64,000 nucleotides of DNA from Toxonevra muliebris. Taxonomy: Eukaryota > Arthropoda > Insecta > Diptera > Pallopteridae. Shown piece after piece: positions 1-13,285 of this stretch. The stretch lies in the NCBI GenBank assembly GCA_963691655.1, contig OY829328.1:76264400-76328399 (forward strand). Reading direction: 5' to 3'. The translations under genes were made by a program, and so were the position numbers. The notes beneath the pieces were generated by a model, which was not told where the DNA came from, did no database searches, and worked only from the letters and a program-made list of their open reading frames with translations. The stretch's first letter is position 1; each line of letters starts with the position of its first letter.

Positions 1-1637
1 AAGCCCAAAAAAAAAATTTCTTCACTTGCTTCGTTGCCGCCGCTGTCCGAATTTTCAATTTTAATATTTGCTATTTTATTTTTCACTTTCACACCTAAAT
101 TTCCATTATATTTTTTATTAATGAATTACAATTTTTTAATTCTTCAATATCACTACGGCAAACTATAAACTTTAAGATTTTCTCCTTAAAATTATTCAGT
201 TTTCCCAATCCTCTTTGTTTTCATCTCTATATCTCGTATCAAAGAGTATCAATGAAGAAAAGAAGAAGAAGAAAACGACAAACCGAACGAATGAACGGAC
301 GAACCAATTTGTGAAACGTCAACAAAAAATGTCAAAAAATGCATTTATGTAGTTGAGAAGAAATCCATTCCTAGATGGCGCTGATTTTGAATTTTTTTTT
401 TCAGTTGAAAATCTTTAGAATTTTTTTTATTTATTTGATAAATTTATAATCAAGTAGACGCATAATTGGACAAACGTTACAACTAAAGTCCAGGCCATCC
501 GTTGGCTGTTGTGAAATAAAGTAGTAAATAACTAAACAATGCAGAGTTATGGTCCTGGTTAGAAAAAACGACTCGTTCTTCTGACAAATTTCAAATAATT
601 AACTACCTCGTTATTTACCACGTCTCTTTATATGTTTTAGGTAAGCTTTTTATTGTAAATTTTAACATTTTATATTTACTGGAACAGGCTGTGCAAAGTT
701 GTTAACCTAACCTAGTTTTTCTTATGTTCAATAGTTCCTTTGACAGTATGGGTTTCACTATTTCCTTTCACTATTTGGCGAATTCTTTTACTTCTTTTCC
801 AGCGTTACCTTCAAGTGTTTTTAATCCTCCCGCGTTCCATACTGCCTCTCTAACGCCTGACGTCATATCTTATACCATTTGCGATGAGTATATCCAATCC
901 AGCTAGATTTATTCAACTTAATCACTCCCCAATTTACGCGACTTAAATCTAACGTCATATCTCATTCAGCTCGCTATTTGTTAAGTTTAACCACCCGATT
1001 TTAAGGATTCGTCGTAGACAATTGCTCTATCAAGTAGACAATTCACTATCAGGAAGTTTACAAACTACCAAGGGAGCAAACCATCTTTGCCCCCGCGGCG
1101 ACTTGCCAATATGACATGGCCCTTTGAGCGGCAAACTATTTAGCTTGTCTCAAGCCTGAAATTAGGTTCCAATATGTTAGCCATTGTATCCTGGTTCACT
1201 CTTTAGCGGCCGATTTCAAAAAGGACCAGCCAATTCCACATGCTCAATTCATTATACGTAAGCTGTTTATTTGATGCGCGCATGATCGGATTGGTTTGAA
1301 TCTAACCTTGTGGTTTCCTTTTTGACGCATCGAGTATTATGTTTATGCGGTTAAAAAGTGCTTCGGTTAGAAACTATTGATGGAATATTCCCCGAATTTC
1401 AGGCAGAAGAGGCTGTAATTTACGCTTAAGCTTTGTTTCTTGAGCTACATATATACTACGACCTAATTTAATTTTTTTATTTTTTATTTTTTTGCTGTAA
1501 ATAATCAGTGCAAAAAACTGCCAAAATGATTTGATTTTATTTTATATTTTAATTAATATGAAAGTAGAAACTTTAACAATGCTCTGTAATAATTAACTTT
1601 ATACATACTAAGTGATTCTCCTTAACTCTGTTCCACC
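1..1637. other. Gene-poor AT-rich flank
   Basis: No supportable gene. It holds A/T runs and a moderately GC-richer stretch around 1000-1380 that looks like a decayed insertion but could not be assigned to a family. A motif AGATGGCGCT at 373-382 resembles the fly CTCF core. On the minus strand a possible poly(A) signal for the NOA1-type gene (TTTATT on plus, 1536-1541) lies about 100 bases past its stop codon. The 60-codon frame at 724-906 has no recognisable content. Confidence 0.5.
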
Positions 1638-3773
1638 TTACTTTCGAAAAACAAATGGCTTTGCTAAATTATATGCTAATGAATTTCGGATACGCTTTCC
1701 AATTAAACGTTCACTATATGGTACCAAGGCTGGTGTACGCAAATAAATGCCTCGTGCATGCGGTGTCCATGCCTTAAATGTGCACTCAATGCCATAAGGA
1801 ATACTTAAACCAATCCAACCGACCGAAGACAATAAAACATCACAGCTAAGACACAATTCTTCATGTGTACCGATAACCTTTAAACTTTCCTGCTTACATG
1901 TTAAGCCGGGCCAACGTGCTAAACGTTCTTCATCACCACAGGGTAAACCTAAAATTTCGGTACCCAAGTATTCATTATACATTTCGTCAGCGTTTATCGT
2001 AGGTGAAATAACAACAGGTAATTGTAATGAACAAAATGCGAGTATTCTAATCCAATCTAATCGCTGGTCATTGCAATCAATGAAATCTAGACGTGCAAAC
2101 CCAGCTAGAAAAACACTCATGCCTGGTTTGAGGCGGAAAGCACGAGGACGTATCATTTCGTTGGGTGCTATTTGCATTAATTCTTCGGCTGTTAAAAAGT
2201 TTGTGATTTGTTCGGGATGCATTACACCGGGTGTATCATAACACCATTTTGCCTTTTGATATTCCAAACTACGTTCATTAAGGGTGTTTATCGGTTGAGT
2301 GCCTGTACTCATGGTAAAAGTATCCATTGCTTCGATATGATTGGTAAATGTACGCCCGACAGTACCAATAAGCTGAGCTTCTCGAACGGAACCTTTTTTA
2401 CTACGCGCTTGATCTTTACGCAACTTTTCAACGGCAGCTTTTTGTGCACGTTCTGAAAATAAACGCTTAAAACGTTGATATACTCGAATTTCAGACGGAC
2501 GATATATGGGGAATTTCAGCATTTGTAGTGTTGTGCCCGGCCAGGGGCAAGTGGTGGCTTTTCGCACAAGATCTGTTGCTTCCGGACGACAATAATCCGA
2601 ATTCAAGAGTATATTAAATAACGAACTTTTACCGACATTAGTGCACCCCAAGAGGTAGACATCACCTAAAGGAAAAAATAAACAATACATATGCATATAT
2701 AATTAATTACGATTTTCTGGCTTATACACGCTGTTTACCATTGTAGCGCCAAATTTTATGCAACTGCGTTATAAGTTCTTCAATTCCATAGCCCGTTTTT
2801 GCTGATATTAAACTCACATATTTAATATTCATAGCATCGAAACCACTCTGCACCATCTCTCGCTTAAGACAAGATTTAATATGATCCAAATAACTGTTAC
2901 AATCACGCGGCAACAAATCAACTTTATTGCCCACCACAAATACGGGACGCTTTGATCCCAGCACTTCTTGCATGCCCGGCCAAATAGAGCACGGAAAATC
3001 TAATAAATCAACGATGACTATAGCTAGCGCATATTCGTTTTGTATGCGTGAGATTGTTTCAACATAGGATTCAGAACTTATTTCCACGTCTAGTGCAATA
3101 TTGTAGGTCTTTAGGAAGTGACAACGTTGGCATATTATCGTCTGCAGTTCTTTTTTAGTGCGTCCTTTGAATATCTCTCGAGGAATATAACCTGCAAGTG
3201 AAAAATAGCAAAGAAATTCTCTACTCTCTGGTAATAAAATAAAAACTTACCCGGTGATGTTGTTTTGTTACAATGCAAATGTGCTCCACATCCATTGCAT
3301 GGCACTGTAGATGGGTGTATTGTTGGATCAGCTGTACCGTACATACGTTGAATTTTATTGTTTTGCCCTGCATCTGTTTCACCTTCATAAAATTCATAGT
3401 CTTCCATCCAATTAAATGGAAAACCCGTGCTCTCTAATATTTCGGTTGATTGGCCTGGGGATGGTGGTGTGTCTACTGCTAAATATTTCTTATGAAATTG
3501 TAATTTACTCTCATGTTGTTCTTCCTCTTTTGCCCTTTTATACTCTAGGAATTTTCGTCGTCTGTAACTCATGTGCTCTTCCTGGTTTTCCAAATACGAG
3601 CTGTATATTATGTGTGGATAATTTGAATATTTCTCCTGTGCTTGTCTCCATAACTTTTCACGCTCGCTTATGTTTGTTTTCACCTCTATGACAGTGTCGG
3701 TTGCATACATCCGCCATGTTTGTTTAAAGTAATTTCGTTTTGTTATTCTATTAATTCGTCGTAAGGTAAGCAT
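1638..3773 (-). CDS. NOA1: NOA1/YqeH-family circularly permuted mitochondrial GTPase
   Basis: Probable orthologue of NOA1, a matrix GTPase needed for mitochondrial ribosome assembly and translation. Three exons read 3773-3251, 3191-2739 and 2665-1638. All introns are GT-AG in phase 1, and the join gives 667 residues, close to the vertebrate protein (about 700). The N-terminus is basic with hydroxylated residues, fitting an import signal. A zinc-binding-like segment has CNGCGAHLHC at the end of exon 1 and CQRC early in exon 2. GTPase motifs come in permuted order: NKVD (G4, about residue 263), SAKTG (G5, about 304), GCTNVGKSS (G1/P-loop, about 332), PGTT (G2) and YDTPG (G3, about 468). That order is diagnostic of the YqeH/NOA1 family. 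The last intron splits the codon just before GDVYLLG. No motif residue is missing. The family call is seen in sequence; the role is from family knowledge. Confidence 0.95.
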
Positions 3774-4272
3774 TTTTAATGTTTTTATTTAAATATTATT
3801 ATTCTCAAATCGAATATGTAAAGGGAATCAAGTGCTTTTACTTTTGCACAACAACAATGTTAAATGCACACATGATTTGAATGAAAACAGGAGAACAAAA
3901 ACAACAGAGTTTTATGTGAAAGGTATTTGGTAGCACTGATATATTTCTTTAGCAAATAGTATGCTAAAATAGTATGAGAGGAGTTAAATGTCGCCTCGTA
4001 CACGTTAGTTATTTTGTACGATGCAATGAAGTTGTAAAAGAAAACAGTGACAATGTACCATCAATCAACGATCAAGGGACAGATATTTGTATTCCGGCAA
4101 GAATATTAGTTTGTTTAATTTTAAATATAAACTAAATGAGCGATATTTTCAAAGAGAATAACAAAATGTATGCAAAACAGTCAGATTAAGAATCGAAATC
4201 CTCGACGATTCCTCATTGGGAACATTTGTGATTGTTGTTTTTATATTTCAACAGCCTATATAAGTTGCTAAG
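3774..4272. other. 5' flank of the NOA1-type gene
   Basis: AT-rich spacer upstream of the NOA1-type start codon at 3773, which is the first in-frame ATG and is followed by a basic import-like N-terminus. I see no TATA box or other element I can support, and no open frame of note. Confidence 0.4.
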
Positions 4273-4480
4273 TGGTCGCCGTAGCCTAGTGGCTAGTGTG
4301 ATGAACTCTTACGCAGAGTGCTGTGGTTCAATGACAAAAAATCTAGTATTGAAATTAAATTTTTTTCTACACGGAACCACTTCTGGCAATGGCAAACCTC
4401 TAAGAATAGAAATTAGTAAAAATAAATAAGCTATTCATTTCGCCGTTTGGATTCGGCACAAAACTACTGTAGTTCCCTCC
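4273..4480 (+). mobile_element. Diverged tRNA-derived SINE
   Basis: A tRNA-like head has the pol III A box TAGCCTAGTGG at 4282-4292, identical to the A box of the SINE at 39.6 kb, and a weakened B box around GGTTCAATGAC at 4325. After an A/T-rich body, a segment near 4440 reads CGCCGTTTGGATTCGGC. This parallels CGCCATTCGGAATCGGC in the 3' half of the better SINE copies. I infer an older member of the same or a related SINE family. Target-site duplications are not clear. Confidence 0.6.
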
Positions 4481-4622
4481 AATTCTTGTACAAATATAAT
4501 TTATACATCATAAACCAATGTGAAAAGTTCGCTACAAAAAGAAGAAGAAATAAAGGATATAAGTTACCAATATTCAAAAATGTACCGCAGCTATTTTATA
4601 TAATTATTTATGTTTCTTTTTC

Positions 4623-4790
4623 GTGGCTGTTCACACGACTGCAAGCATGAACGCCTGCCTGAAAGACAGAAGTTGAAAAAATAGGTAGTAAGAGAGAGGT
4701 AGAAGTTCGCTTGTCTTATTCTAACTACCTATTTTTTCTACTTCTCTCTTTCAGACAGGTGTTCATGCTTGCGCCCGTATGAGCAGCCAC
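4623..4790. repeat. Near-perfect 168-bp inverted repeat (foldback/MITE-like)
   Basis: The left arm starts GTGGCTGTTCACACGACTG and the right arm ends CGTATGAGCAGCCAC. The arms stay complementary with few mismatches through CAAGCATGAAC/GTTCATGCTTG, a run of CTGAAAGACAGAAG-type sequence and AAAAAATAGGTAGT/ACTACCTATTTTTT, around a short unpaired centre near 4700. It lies between the divergent NOA1-type gene and lolal leader. It could be a foldback MITE or, if transcribed, a long hairpin RNA. No coding content. Confidence 0.85.
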
Positions 4791-5159
4791 TTTTTTCTTA
4801 GCTTCACAATTGGTAAAAATACGTTTTTTTTGGGTATTTGGGAACAAACTCAACCCAAATGAGAGTCCAGTTTTTCATATGAACGTATGGGGTTGAGGTC
4901 ATACAAATGAGCAGAGGTTTGCCCAAACTCAAGACCTAGCATTATAAAAAACAACGGATAAATCCAGAAAGACTTGGACTTCTAAGCTTTTCTTTCCTCC
5001 GAAATGTATTTTAATACAACTGAAAACAACTGTCATAATTGATGGGATATATCCTTGGAATACAAATTTGTCATTTCACCATCCCACTTTATTTTCATGA
5101 GGGTACATTTTTCTAAGTGTATAGCCTTCTGCATATACCTTTCACATAATATTGAAATC

Positions 5160-5562
5160 AACTCTGCGCGTTGATAATCAACGAAAAAATTTGAAAAAAA
5201 GAGCAAAAAGACAATCGAAATCCGCGAGCAACTTTCATTTTGTTTTTCTCCTCCAACCGAAAAGCCGAATCGAACGGAAAGTTAAAGATTTTTGAAGAAA
5301 TTTCATTTAGAGAAAAATAAAAAAAGAATCAAGTGAAAAAGTTAAAAAAGCAACAAGAAAATTAATTAAGCAAAGAAAATAAAAATATAAAACAAACAAA
5401 AGTACAGCAAAAGCAAAAGGAAGTGTGAATATTTGAAAGAAAGAAGAAATTTCAAGTGAAAAACGACGACGAAGAAAGGGGAAGCGAAATTTTAATGAAA
5501 TTGTGTGCATTTTTGTTGTTGGCGTAGGTAAAAATCAAAGAGAACGGAACATTAGCAGCGAA
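5160..5562 (+). other. lolal: Possible non-coding first exon of lolal
   Basis: Inferred only. A purine-rich leader-like segment ends in AAAG followed by GTAAGC at 5563, a good splice donor. A second candidate donor, GTAAGT, lies at about 5890 and could define an alternative leader. The nearest good acceptor on this strand before the lolal start codon is at 14590. Neither exon codes for protein. The true transcription start cannot be placed from sequence. Confidence 0.3.
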
Positions 5563-8500
5563 AGGTAAGCGGAAAAAAATGCAGCAAATTTTTCCAAGTA
5601 ATAAAATGTAAAATAATCGAGAAAAAAACAAAAGTTTAGTAATAAATAGCTTGCAATTTATTATTATTCAAAATTTTCTGTGAAATGAAATAAAACTGAA
5701 TTTGTAAAATGGAAACAAGTAAAACAAAAAAAAAAAAATAATTGCGAAAGAAGTTAATAAAAAACGCAAGTGTGTGTGAAGAAGTAAAGTAGGAAAAAAG
5801 CAACGCGGCAAGAAATGAGAAAAAAACGAAAAATGAGTCCAAGGCGACCTAAAAAACAATTTCTATGAAAAAGTTGTTTTTCTAGAAATGTAAGTTGGGC
5901 TTTGTTGTTGTTGTTGCTGCTATTACCGCCGTTGTTACTACTGCCATATAGTTAGTAAACGCTGCTGCTGCTGTAGTTGTACAAGTGCAAAAAGTAAAGC
6001 GCTGTGTGGAATGAGAAAATAAAGTGCATTACACAATATTGAACATATTCAAAAGTTTGGTTTGAAATGCGCGTCATCGAATACACTAAAACAACACAAT
6101 GAAATTTAAAAAGTACCATCGCATGTCGCGCGGTCGCCGCCATTGTCTAGGCGAAATTAGCTTCTTTTACTTTATTCGTCATTCTATTTAATTCCGTATG
6201 AGAGTGTGTAAGGAGAAAAGCGCAAATAAAAGAAAGGTTTAAAACTTTTATTTTTCGCTCCACTCATTCCTTCTCTCCCCTTCCTCTTTTATATATGCTA
6301 CATTACATTTATCATTTAATCCTTTTGTGTTTTTGTTTCTAGTAATTTTTTGTTTTTTTTTTTTTTTCAACACATTTCTTTTGCATTATGCCATGTCCGC
6401 ATTTCTTTAATGTTCGTTTTTTTTCTTCGTGCTCGCCATGTTGCATGTTCTTGTTTAGTTGGTTGTTTGTTTGGTTGAGTAATATTGCTTGCCACTGTGC
6501 TGTTGGTGGTGGTTGTGGGGAAAAAAATATGTTGCAACTTTCGTCGGAACTTGTTTAAATTTTATTCTGTTTCTTTTCTCTTATTTGCTTTCAAACGAAA
6601 GTATTTTTTTTTACCTAATGCTGTCATCTCGTTCTTACTCGTGTCCTTTTAGCTTAAAGATTATTTTCTAAATTCAAATCATGGCGTTGCCAGATTAAAG
6701 TAATATGTTTAATAAGTAGAATAAAGGCAATCGAGAGAACTTAACAAAGATAGAAATGTATCGAATAGATTGCAAATCGACTTTTTTTTTGTATGCTATT
6801 TGAAAGTTGATGTTTTCAAATACAATAATAAAAAAAATTGATTAACCAAATTTCTGCAGTGGTAAGTTGTCATGGGAAGACTTCTTCGTGCATCTTCAAT
6901 AGGAGACATTTAACAGGTTATTAAGTCCCCCCATACATCATTTGAAATGAGAAGTCTTGCGCTCAAGTTGATTTTCAAAATTTGTCTTCTTCTGTTGAAC
7001 GAATTTAAATATAAAATTATGTTTTTTTTTTTTTAATTCATTTGAAGTGGTTTGAAATGCGTATCAACAACAAAACCTGATACAGTACTTTTCAATAGAA
7101 CTGATAATTCTCCGCATTTTAAAAGGATTTCAATTTTTTTGTGACCAGCAACAATTGAGAACAATCAATCAACTCTTGGAACGAACTATTCAAAAATCGC
7201 ATCATAAATCATATTTAATTCACGAGATGTGGAAAATTGGAAACGGTTTTCTATCTGCTATAGTTCCTTCACAAAATTGTCCTTTTGCCAAAAATCCAAC
7301 TTAATTTAATATGGCACAACGGCAATAGTGCAGGTGCTAAAGCAGCGCGACAAACGAAAAAACATGTTTGTGCAAACACGATTTTACGCAAATTGTGTAC
7401 GGTTGTGATCTTAACCGTTTATGAATTCAACTTGCGAAAAGTGACTGAGTGTTGACCCTGCTTAAAAAAGCATAAAACGGCAGTGCCTTTTATATGAGTC
7501 TGAGTTTCAAAAGTAATGGGGCCAAAATCTTCTCTCAACGGTTATGAAATCAGAAAAATGAGAATGTCCCGACTCTGAACATTTTGATATTTCCCAGCAT
7601 ATAATTTGAACCCGGAAATACTCTTTTATGACTCCTATTTCGAAAGTTTTTCACTCATATAGTTGTTCCCATGAAAATGGTCGTCCGCACAAAAGAGATT
7701 CAAAAAATACTTTATACTTTTAGTTATTCTATTTTAATATTACATATCGCTTACAAAAAACTTTTTCTTTAGACATAGTATCAAATCACTACCGCTCTTA
7801 ACAATTACAAACATTTTTGTTTTCTAAATAATAGAAAATAGAAATCATTTGTTGTTGGCTCTTTAAGGTGCTTCACTTTAAACTATAGAATGCAGATAGA
7901 TGCATGTTAATCAAATTAATTTGTACTTAATGGGGATGTTCACATTGGCGTCGTGTACTCTTATTTGTCGTAAATTCTCTAATTTTTCATAAAAAATTAT
8001 TCTTTACATCTATACGACAGTATACAACAGCTTGCGAACAACGCAATTATGTTATATGTTAGTGTTATATTTAAGCGCCAACGTAATGCCAATTGTTTAA
8101 TAGTATTAATAATCTGAAGTCCTATTTTCGGAAGGGCAGAAACTATCATAAAACACCCATGCATATATGTACATGATACATATATACGTTAAAAGTTATT
8201 GTTATGAGGCTTCAGAATTTTGTTTGCTGGGTAATTATGAAATCTAAATCATACTTTGTATAATTAGTAGTGAAACACAAGAAACATTCCAATGACCTCA
8301 GTCACAAAAAAAGTGAGAGATTGGATCTATAGGTTTGCTATAAATATAGAACTACTAAGTATACAAACTGGTTGATAATACGAATCATCCAGAACTTTAA
8401 CTCTCCATTAATCGTAAACCTACTTAGATTTCATTAATTTTGCCTCCATAATGAAAGAAATTTAATTTTCAAGTACATACATTTTTTAAAACATTGCAAA

Positions 8501-11500
8501 GACTTACATACATACATCTATTAAAAACTTTATACTCTTTAACTATCCTTAACAAATTTTTAATTAAACTACATATTTCCCGCCAAATGTCAAAGTATCA
8601 CATGTTACTATTTTTCTTAACACTTAATACTTTTTACGGTACACAAACTTACTAGTGTCCCGCAGCTAAGATTTGCACACTATACACTTTCGTCATACAA
8701 ACAAGATTCGAGAGAGTTCAATTTTAAAGCTTTTGTTGTTGTTGTTGCTGCTGCTGCTTTAAATGAATGTTGAAACTTTTGTTGTTGTTTTCGTTCGTTT
8801 TTATTTTTTTGTGTTAGTGAATAGTATGCAGCAATAACACTCAAGCCATACTCAATTTTAGAGTGTATTGAATTGAATAGTGAAGACAAAAAAAAAAGTG
8901 TTTGGTATTGGTACCTATGCATTGCGAAAGAGTTACTACTACCACACACTCTGATGAAAGTGATATTTGAGAGTGTCTCTGTACAGTTGTGGCGAATTAA
9001 TTGAGAACAGAAACTAATTTGCTGGGAAAATTACTTATGCGGGAAATGGTGGAAGGAATTGCATTGTATCGATTTTGAAGTTTTTAATAAATTGCAGATT
9101 TGTTGATGTTAGTCCCTTAATTTTGTGTACACATATTGGTCGCTCAAAATATTTTTTTGATACTATGTATGTAAAGACTATTTGTATTGAGCAAATATAT
9201 TATTCCACTGCCATTGAATGTGTCTTTAGCTATCCTTTAAATTCGTCAAAAGATCAGGAAATACTAATTGTTTACTCCCAGTGTTCATTTGACAAACACC
9301 TTAAAATGTTGTATTTGAGAGTTTTATTCCAGTATATTTCTTATTCTTTCATCAGATTAATTTATTGTTCTTTGATTGATTCATCAACAATGCTGACAAT
9401 TCCTTTAATTAGTCTATGATCTGAAAATCGGATCACATCAGATTATATATTTAATAACTTATATTTCAATATTTCTTAGAAGTCCTGTCGACGGCATTAA
9501 TAAACAATAGTTAATTTATTGACTCCATAACAGCGAATCATCCGCTTCGGATTGATACTTTATGGAAACCTTAGTACACAATTTGAGCTAATATTATTTT
9601 GTTCCGAAGATATAAGTTATGTGTAAAAATTGAAGTTTTCCGAAAAATAAAACAAATAGTTGAGCTATCTGAATATAAACTAAACCTTTCATTCTTGGTG
9701 CAACCAAAGCATACGATTCATGATAGAAGTCTGAGATTAGAGTTTAAATATTGGCCTATCTGGATAGTATGTAAAATTAAATCCGAGAATAAAATATTCG
9801 AATTAACATATTTTGATTTTTGATGTGATAACGTCTTCACTCGGGGCTGAAGTGAAATTTATAGTGGAGTGAATTGATAGAAATTCAAATGTTACGTCGG
9901 TGTCGTGTGAGGTTTTATAGTATGTGTTTTATTATATATTTTACTTTAAGCCCAAAAGTACCCAACACATAATTTATGTATCAAAAACGGTTGTGGAATA
10001 TACTTAGATATCAATGAAATAGTGGAATAGAATCAAAAATTGTTTTTATTTATTGCATTGTTTTATTTCATAGTTTATTTTAGTTTATTTCTTTCCTAAA
10101 TGAAATTGTAAAATAATATCAACATTGAGAAGAGAAAATGAAAAATTTTTCTAAACCCATGGTTGCTTTTTTTGGAACATTATAACGAAAAATTTTATAA
10201 TGAAGTAAACAACAATGCATAAAGTATGTTGTCACATCATGTGACGAGTGCAGAAGGGACCTATTTTAGTATTTTGCGTTTTATTTGAATTAAATTGTTT
10301 GCAAATATTTTTTAAAAATAAATAAATTAGAAAAATTAGAAAGTTCGGAACACTGTGTCGGATATCCGAGATACTTTAAAGATACTTTAAACACTAAACA
10401 TAAATGTTGGCAACAAATCCAAATTCGAAATGTTGACAAAGCTTGTTGTCCATTGCCACTACTGTCTACATTATACGATTGCGTATATTGTGCGAGATGT
10501 GAAGTTAAAGTAAACCTTTTTATTCTTCTTAGCTACTCTCTTTCTGTGGGTTGAGCATGTATTTTTACACAATCACGTTTCACATGCACACATACCCACA
10601 TAAAATATGAATAATTTCCAAAGAAAACACAAATTAGCACATTTATTTTTGCTTTTACATTTTCTCATATGCTTGCGAGTAAGTCTTTCACAATATCTAT
10701 CAACGATAGCAGCGAATATTGCATTAAAATGAAATGGGAAATAAAAGTAAAGCCAGCCCTAATGCTGTAATGTTACGCTGTATTTTGTCTGTCGATCCGC
10801 CTGTCTGCTCCACACCACAAACTGACTCTGCTTTTCGCTGCCTTTGCTTTAAGTGCGCTGCTCTGCGCAGAAATTGCCTTGAAAAGTGAAAGGCGTTTTT
10901 TTTTCTTTAAAGTTTTTCTTCCATTTTTGCACTTTAAAGCGCTGCTGCTTACTTGCTGTTCGTGTGCTTTTGCTTGACATTTTCTATAACTCTATTTTTA
11001 ATTCCATCATTTTCTCATCATACTTATTTTTATTTATAATTTTTGTTTCTTGTTTTGCATTTTTTTTTTTAATCGTCATGCAAACGCAGCACATTTGTCT
11101 TTTCTGAAAAACAGAATGAAAAAAAAAAAAAAATAAATAAAGCTGAAACCACATTTCATTTCATTTCTCAACTTTAAGTCGCGTTTAAAAATTTTGCATG
11201 AATGTTTTTTTTTTGTGGTGGAAGAAAGAGAGTGTTGTTTTCTATAGCAATAGTGATTTGTATGTTTGTGTGAGTGTATGTATGTATGCATATGTGCGCG
11301 CAGGCGCTCGTGCTCAAATACAATGTCGACATCGAAAAGCAAAGAACTATGACGAATTTTAGGCCCCATATTCACAAATAGAAAACAAAACTTATGGCAT
11401 AATTTTATACTCAAAGAATAATACACTGATGGAAATTCGCTATACATTCATACATATTTATGTAAATATATTATTTAATTTAATTTCGAACTTTCCATCA

Positions 11501-11937
11501 TCGTCAGTTGTTCAAAATCATAAACTATAATAAATATAATTTTAGTGTTCCATGAAATTTTGTTGAAATACTTCAGCTGTGTAAATATTTGTAATAAATT
11601 TCTTTCGTTAGATTTTTAATGGTTCACAGTTTCCTTATTATTTATTTATTGTTTTTGCATATGCAATGTAGAAATGTTTTTTTTTTTGTTTGTTTGTTTA
11701 TTCCCTTATTACTACTTAAGTAGAATGCATTGAGTTCTGAAACATGGATAAATTTTATTTGAAACAAATAATTTCTAATGGTAAACAAATCTTTTAAATC
11801 GGAGTCCAAATTGGAACTGTAGAGAAATTTCGACTACTGGAATTTATTTAATTTTGTCAAGACGAATTTTTTTCCTTTAAAATTCATACTTTAATATAGA
11901 AACTTTTTCTGGCAAATAGCCTGTTAATGTGTTATCA

Positions 11938-12120
11938 ATAGAGAGGTAGCACACAAAAAACTCCGATTTCAAGATTTTTAAATTGTGAAAAAGGCAAAAT
12001 AAAACCAAAAGAGCTAGACAAAATGACTGAGAATATTTTATGTTTGTTTGATAAACAATGTGTTAAAATGGATTTCAACCTCCGTGCAGGTATTAGAACT
12101 CAAAATCTTTAAATTCTTGC
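11938..12120 (+). repeat. Dispersed repeat with trace of RNase H-like LINE sequence
   Basis: Positions 11938-12060 closely match 13074-13185: both start AGAGAGGT and share ACTCCGATTTCAAG, AAGGCAAAATAAAACCAAA and ACTGAGAAT-TTT-TGTTTGTTT. The next piece, ATGGATTTCAACCTCCGTGC and on, parallels the decayed LINE RNase H at 16.9 kb (GATGGATTT...CTGTGCAGG). Probably an old insertion that carried part of a non-LTR element. Confidence 0.6.
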
Positions 12121-12631
12121 CCCTTAAACCTTTATTTCACGACATATCATATATGATATGCTTATTTAATTTCATGATAATTTTGTTTTGTGAAAATAAT
12201 TTCTAATTCTTTCTTATTTTTTGTGTACAATCTCTATTTGGGTTCACCTTTTTTGCATTCAACTGTCAGATATCCCATTACATTGGTAGTTACGGTTGAA
12301 AGTTTGCAAGCATCGTGTATACTAGTTTTCATAGCCCTGTGAACGTTTGAGTTTTTTGTGAAAATTTAATTATAAAAACATGTTAAATACATTACTTAGA
12401 TTAGTTTAGCTCGGCTTTATTAGAATTTAATAAATAATATAACATTGCAATCTTAAGAACAATATATTGATATAAAAACTTTATTCAAAATCGATTAAAA
12501 TTTCTCGATAGCTAGCAAATATGCAAATAATTTCCAAAATTATTAATTTTCGTGATCAGGGCTATAAAATACATATAAAAATATTTTTTTTTTCTTAAAA
12601 CGAAAAAAATCATGCATTAAAGGGTTAACTC

Positions 12632-13190
12632 AAAACGACTCACTTGGTTCTCCTCATAGTCGGTCGGATTGAAACCGGTTTTGTATAGATGTGAAGGGAG
12701 AAAAACATGGCTGAATTTTAACTGGTGACAGCAGCATTACAACGAGTATATACAACAAGACAATAACAACCCACTGCTTTTGTTGTTATAAACACCCAAA
12801 ATTTTAAAAAATACAAGAAAAAATGCAAGAAAACCATATAGAAAATAAATTATAAAAGAGTAAGACAGATTTGACGCTGTTATCGCCATGTTAAATACGC
12901 CTTGGAGAGAAGAGTACGAGTTTACGTGGGCACCCTCGCTCGAGAAAAAACAAGTAGCGACGACGGATTGACACATGCACATAGATAAAAGAAAACAGTA
13001 CAATCTACTAACACAACTAAACGTGAGAGTGCGTTTCTCAAAAGAACGAATGCAAGAGCGCTCTTTGTTTTCAATAGAGAGGTCAATTTCTAGCCCGAAA
13101 AACTCCGATTTCAAGCTTATTAAATTGAAAAAAAGGCAAAATAAAACCAAAGAGCTGACTGAGAATGTTTTGTTTGTTTAATTAATGCAT
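12632..13190 (+). repeat. Dispersed repeat, copy 1 of 3
   Basis: About 440 bases (12632-13071) match 17238-17697 in the same orientation, with landmarks GCAGCATTACAAC, CCACTGCTTT, CGCCATGTTAAATACGCC and AACGTGAGAGTGC. A third, shorter copy lies on the other strand at 21.83-22.02 kb. The 3' part (13074-13185) is also shared with 11.94 kb. No intact ORF. The family is unknown to me. Confidence 0.8.
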
Positions 13191-13199
13191 GGTATTCCC

Positions 13200-13285
13200 T
13201 GTCAAAGAGAGAATTTCCTATATGAAATTGGCAAACATGCTGGCAAATTTGATAGAATTTGACAGTGAAAATCAGGCATTACAAT
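13200..13285. repeat. MITE end fragment
   Basis: GTGAAAATCAGGCATTACAA at 13265-13284 matches the right terminus of the inverted-repeat element at 38601-38735 (GTGAAAACCAGGCATTACAA). The matching left end is not evident, so this looks like a truncated copy of that family. Confidence 0.4.

Noticed and set aside
1000..1380. GC-richer stretch tested as a retrotransposon zinc-knuckle or LINE piece
   Set aside because: No frame or motif held up on either strand.
9075..9419. 114-codon plus frame
   Set aside because: AT-biased composition, no domain, no splice or promoter context, and it lies in presumed intron; likely chance.
12737..13150. 137-codon minus frame
   Set aside because: It is the reverse strand of a dispersed repeat whose second copy (17.24 kb) does not keep the frame.
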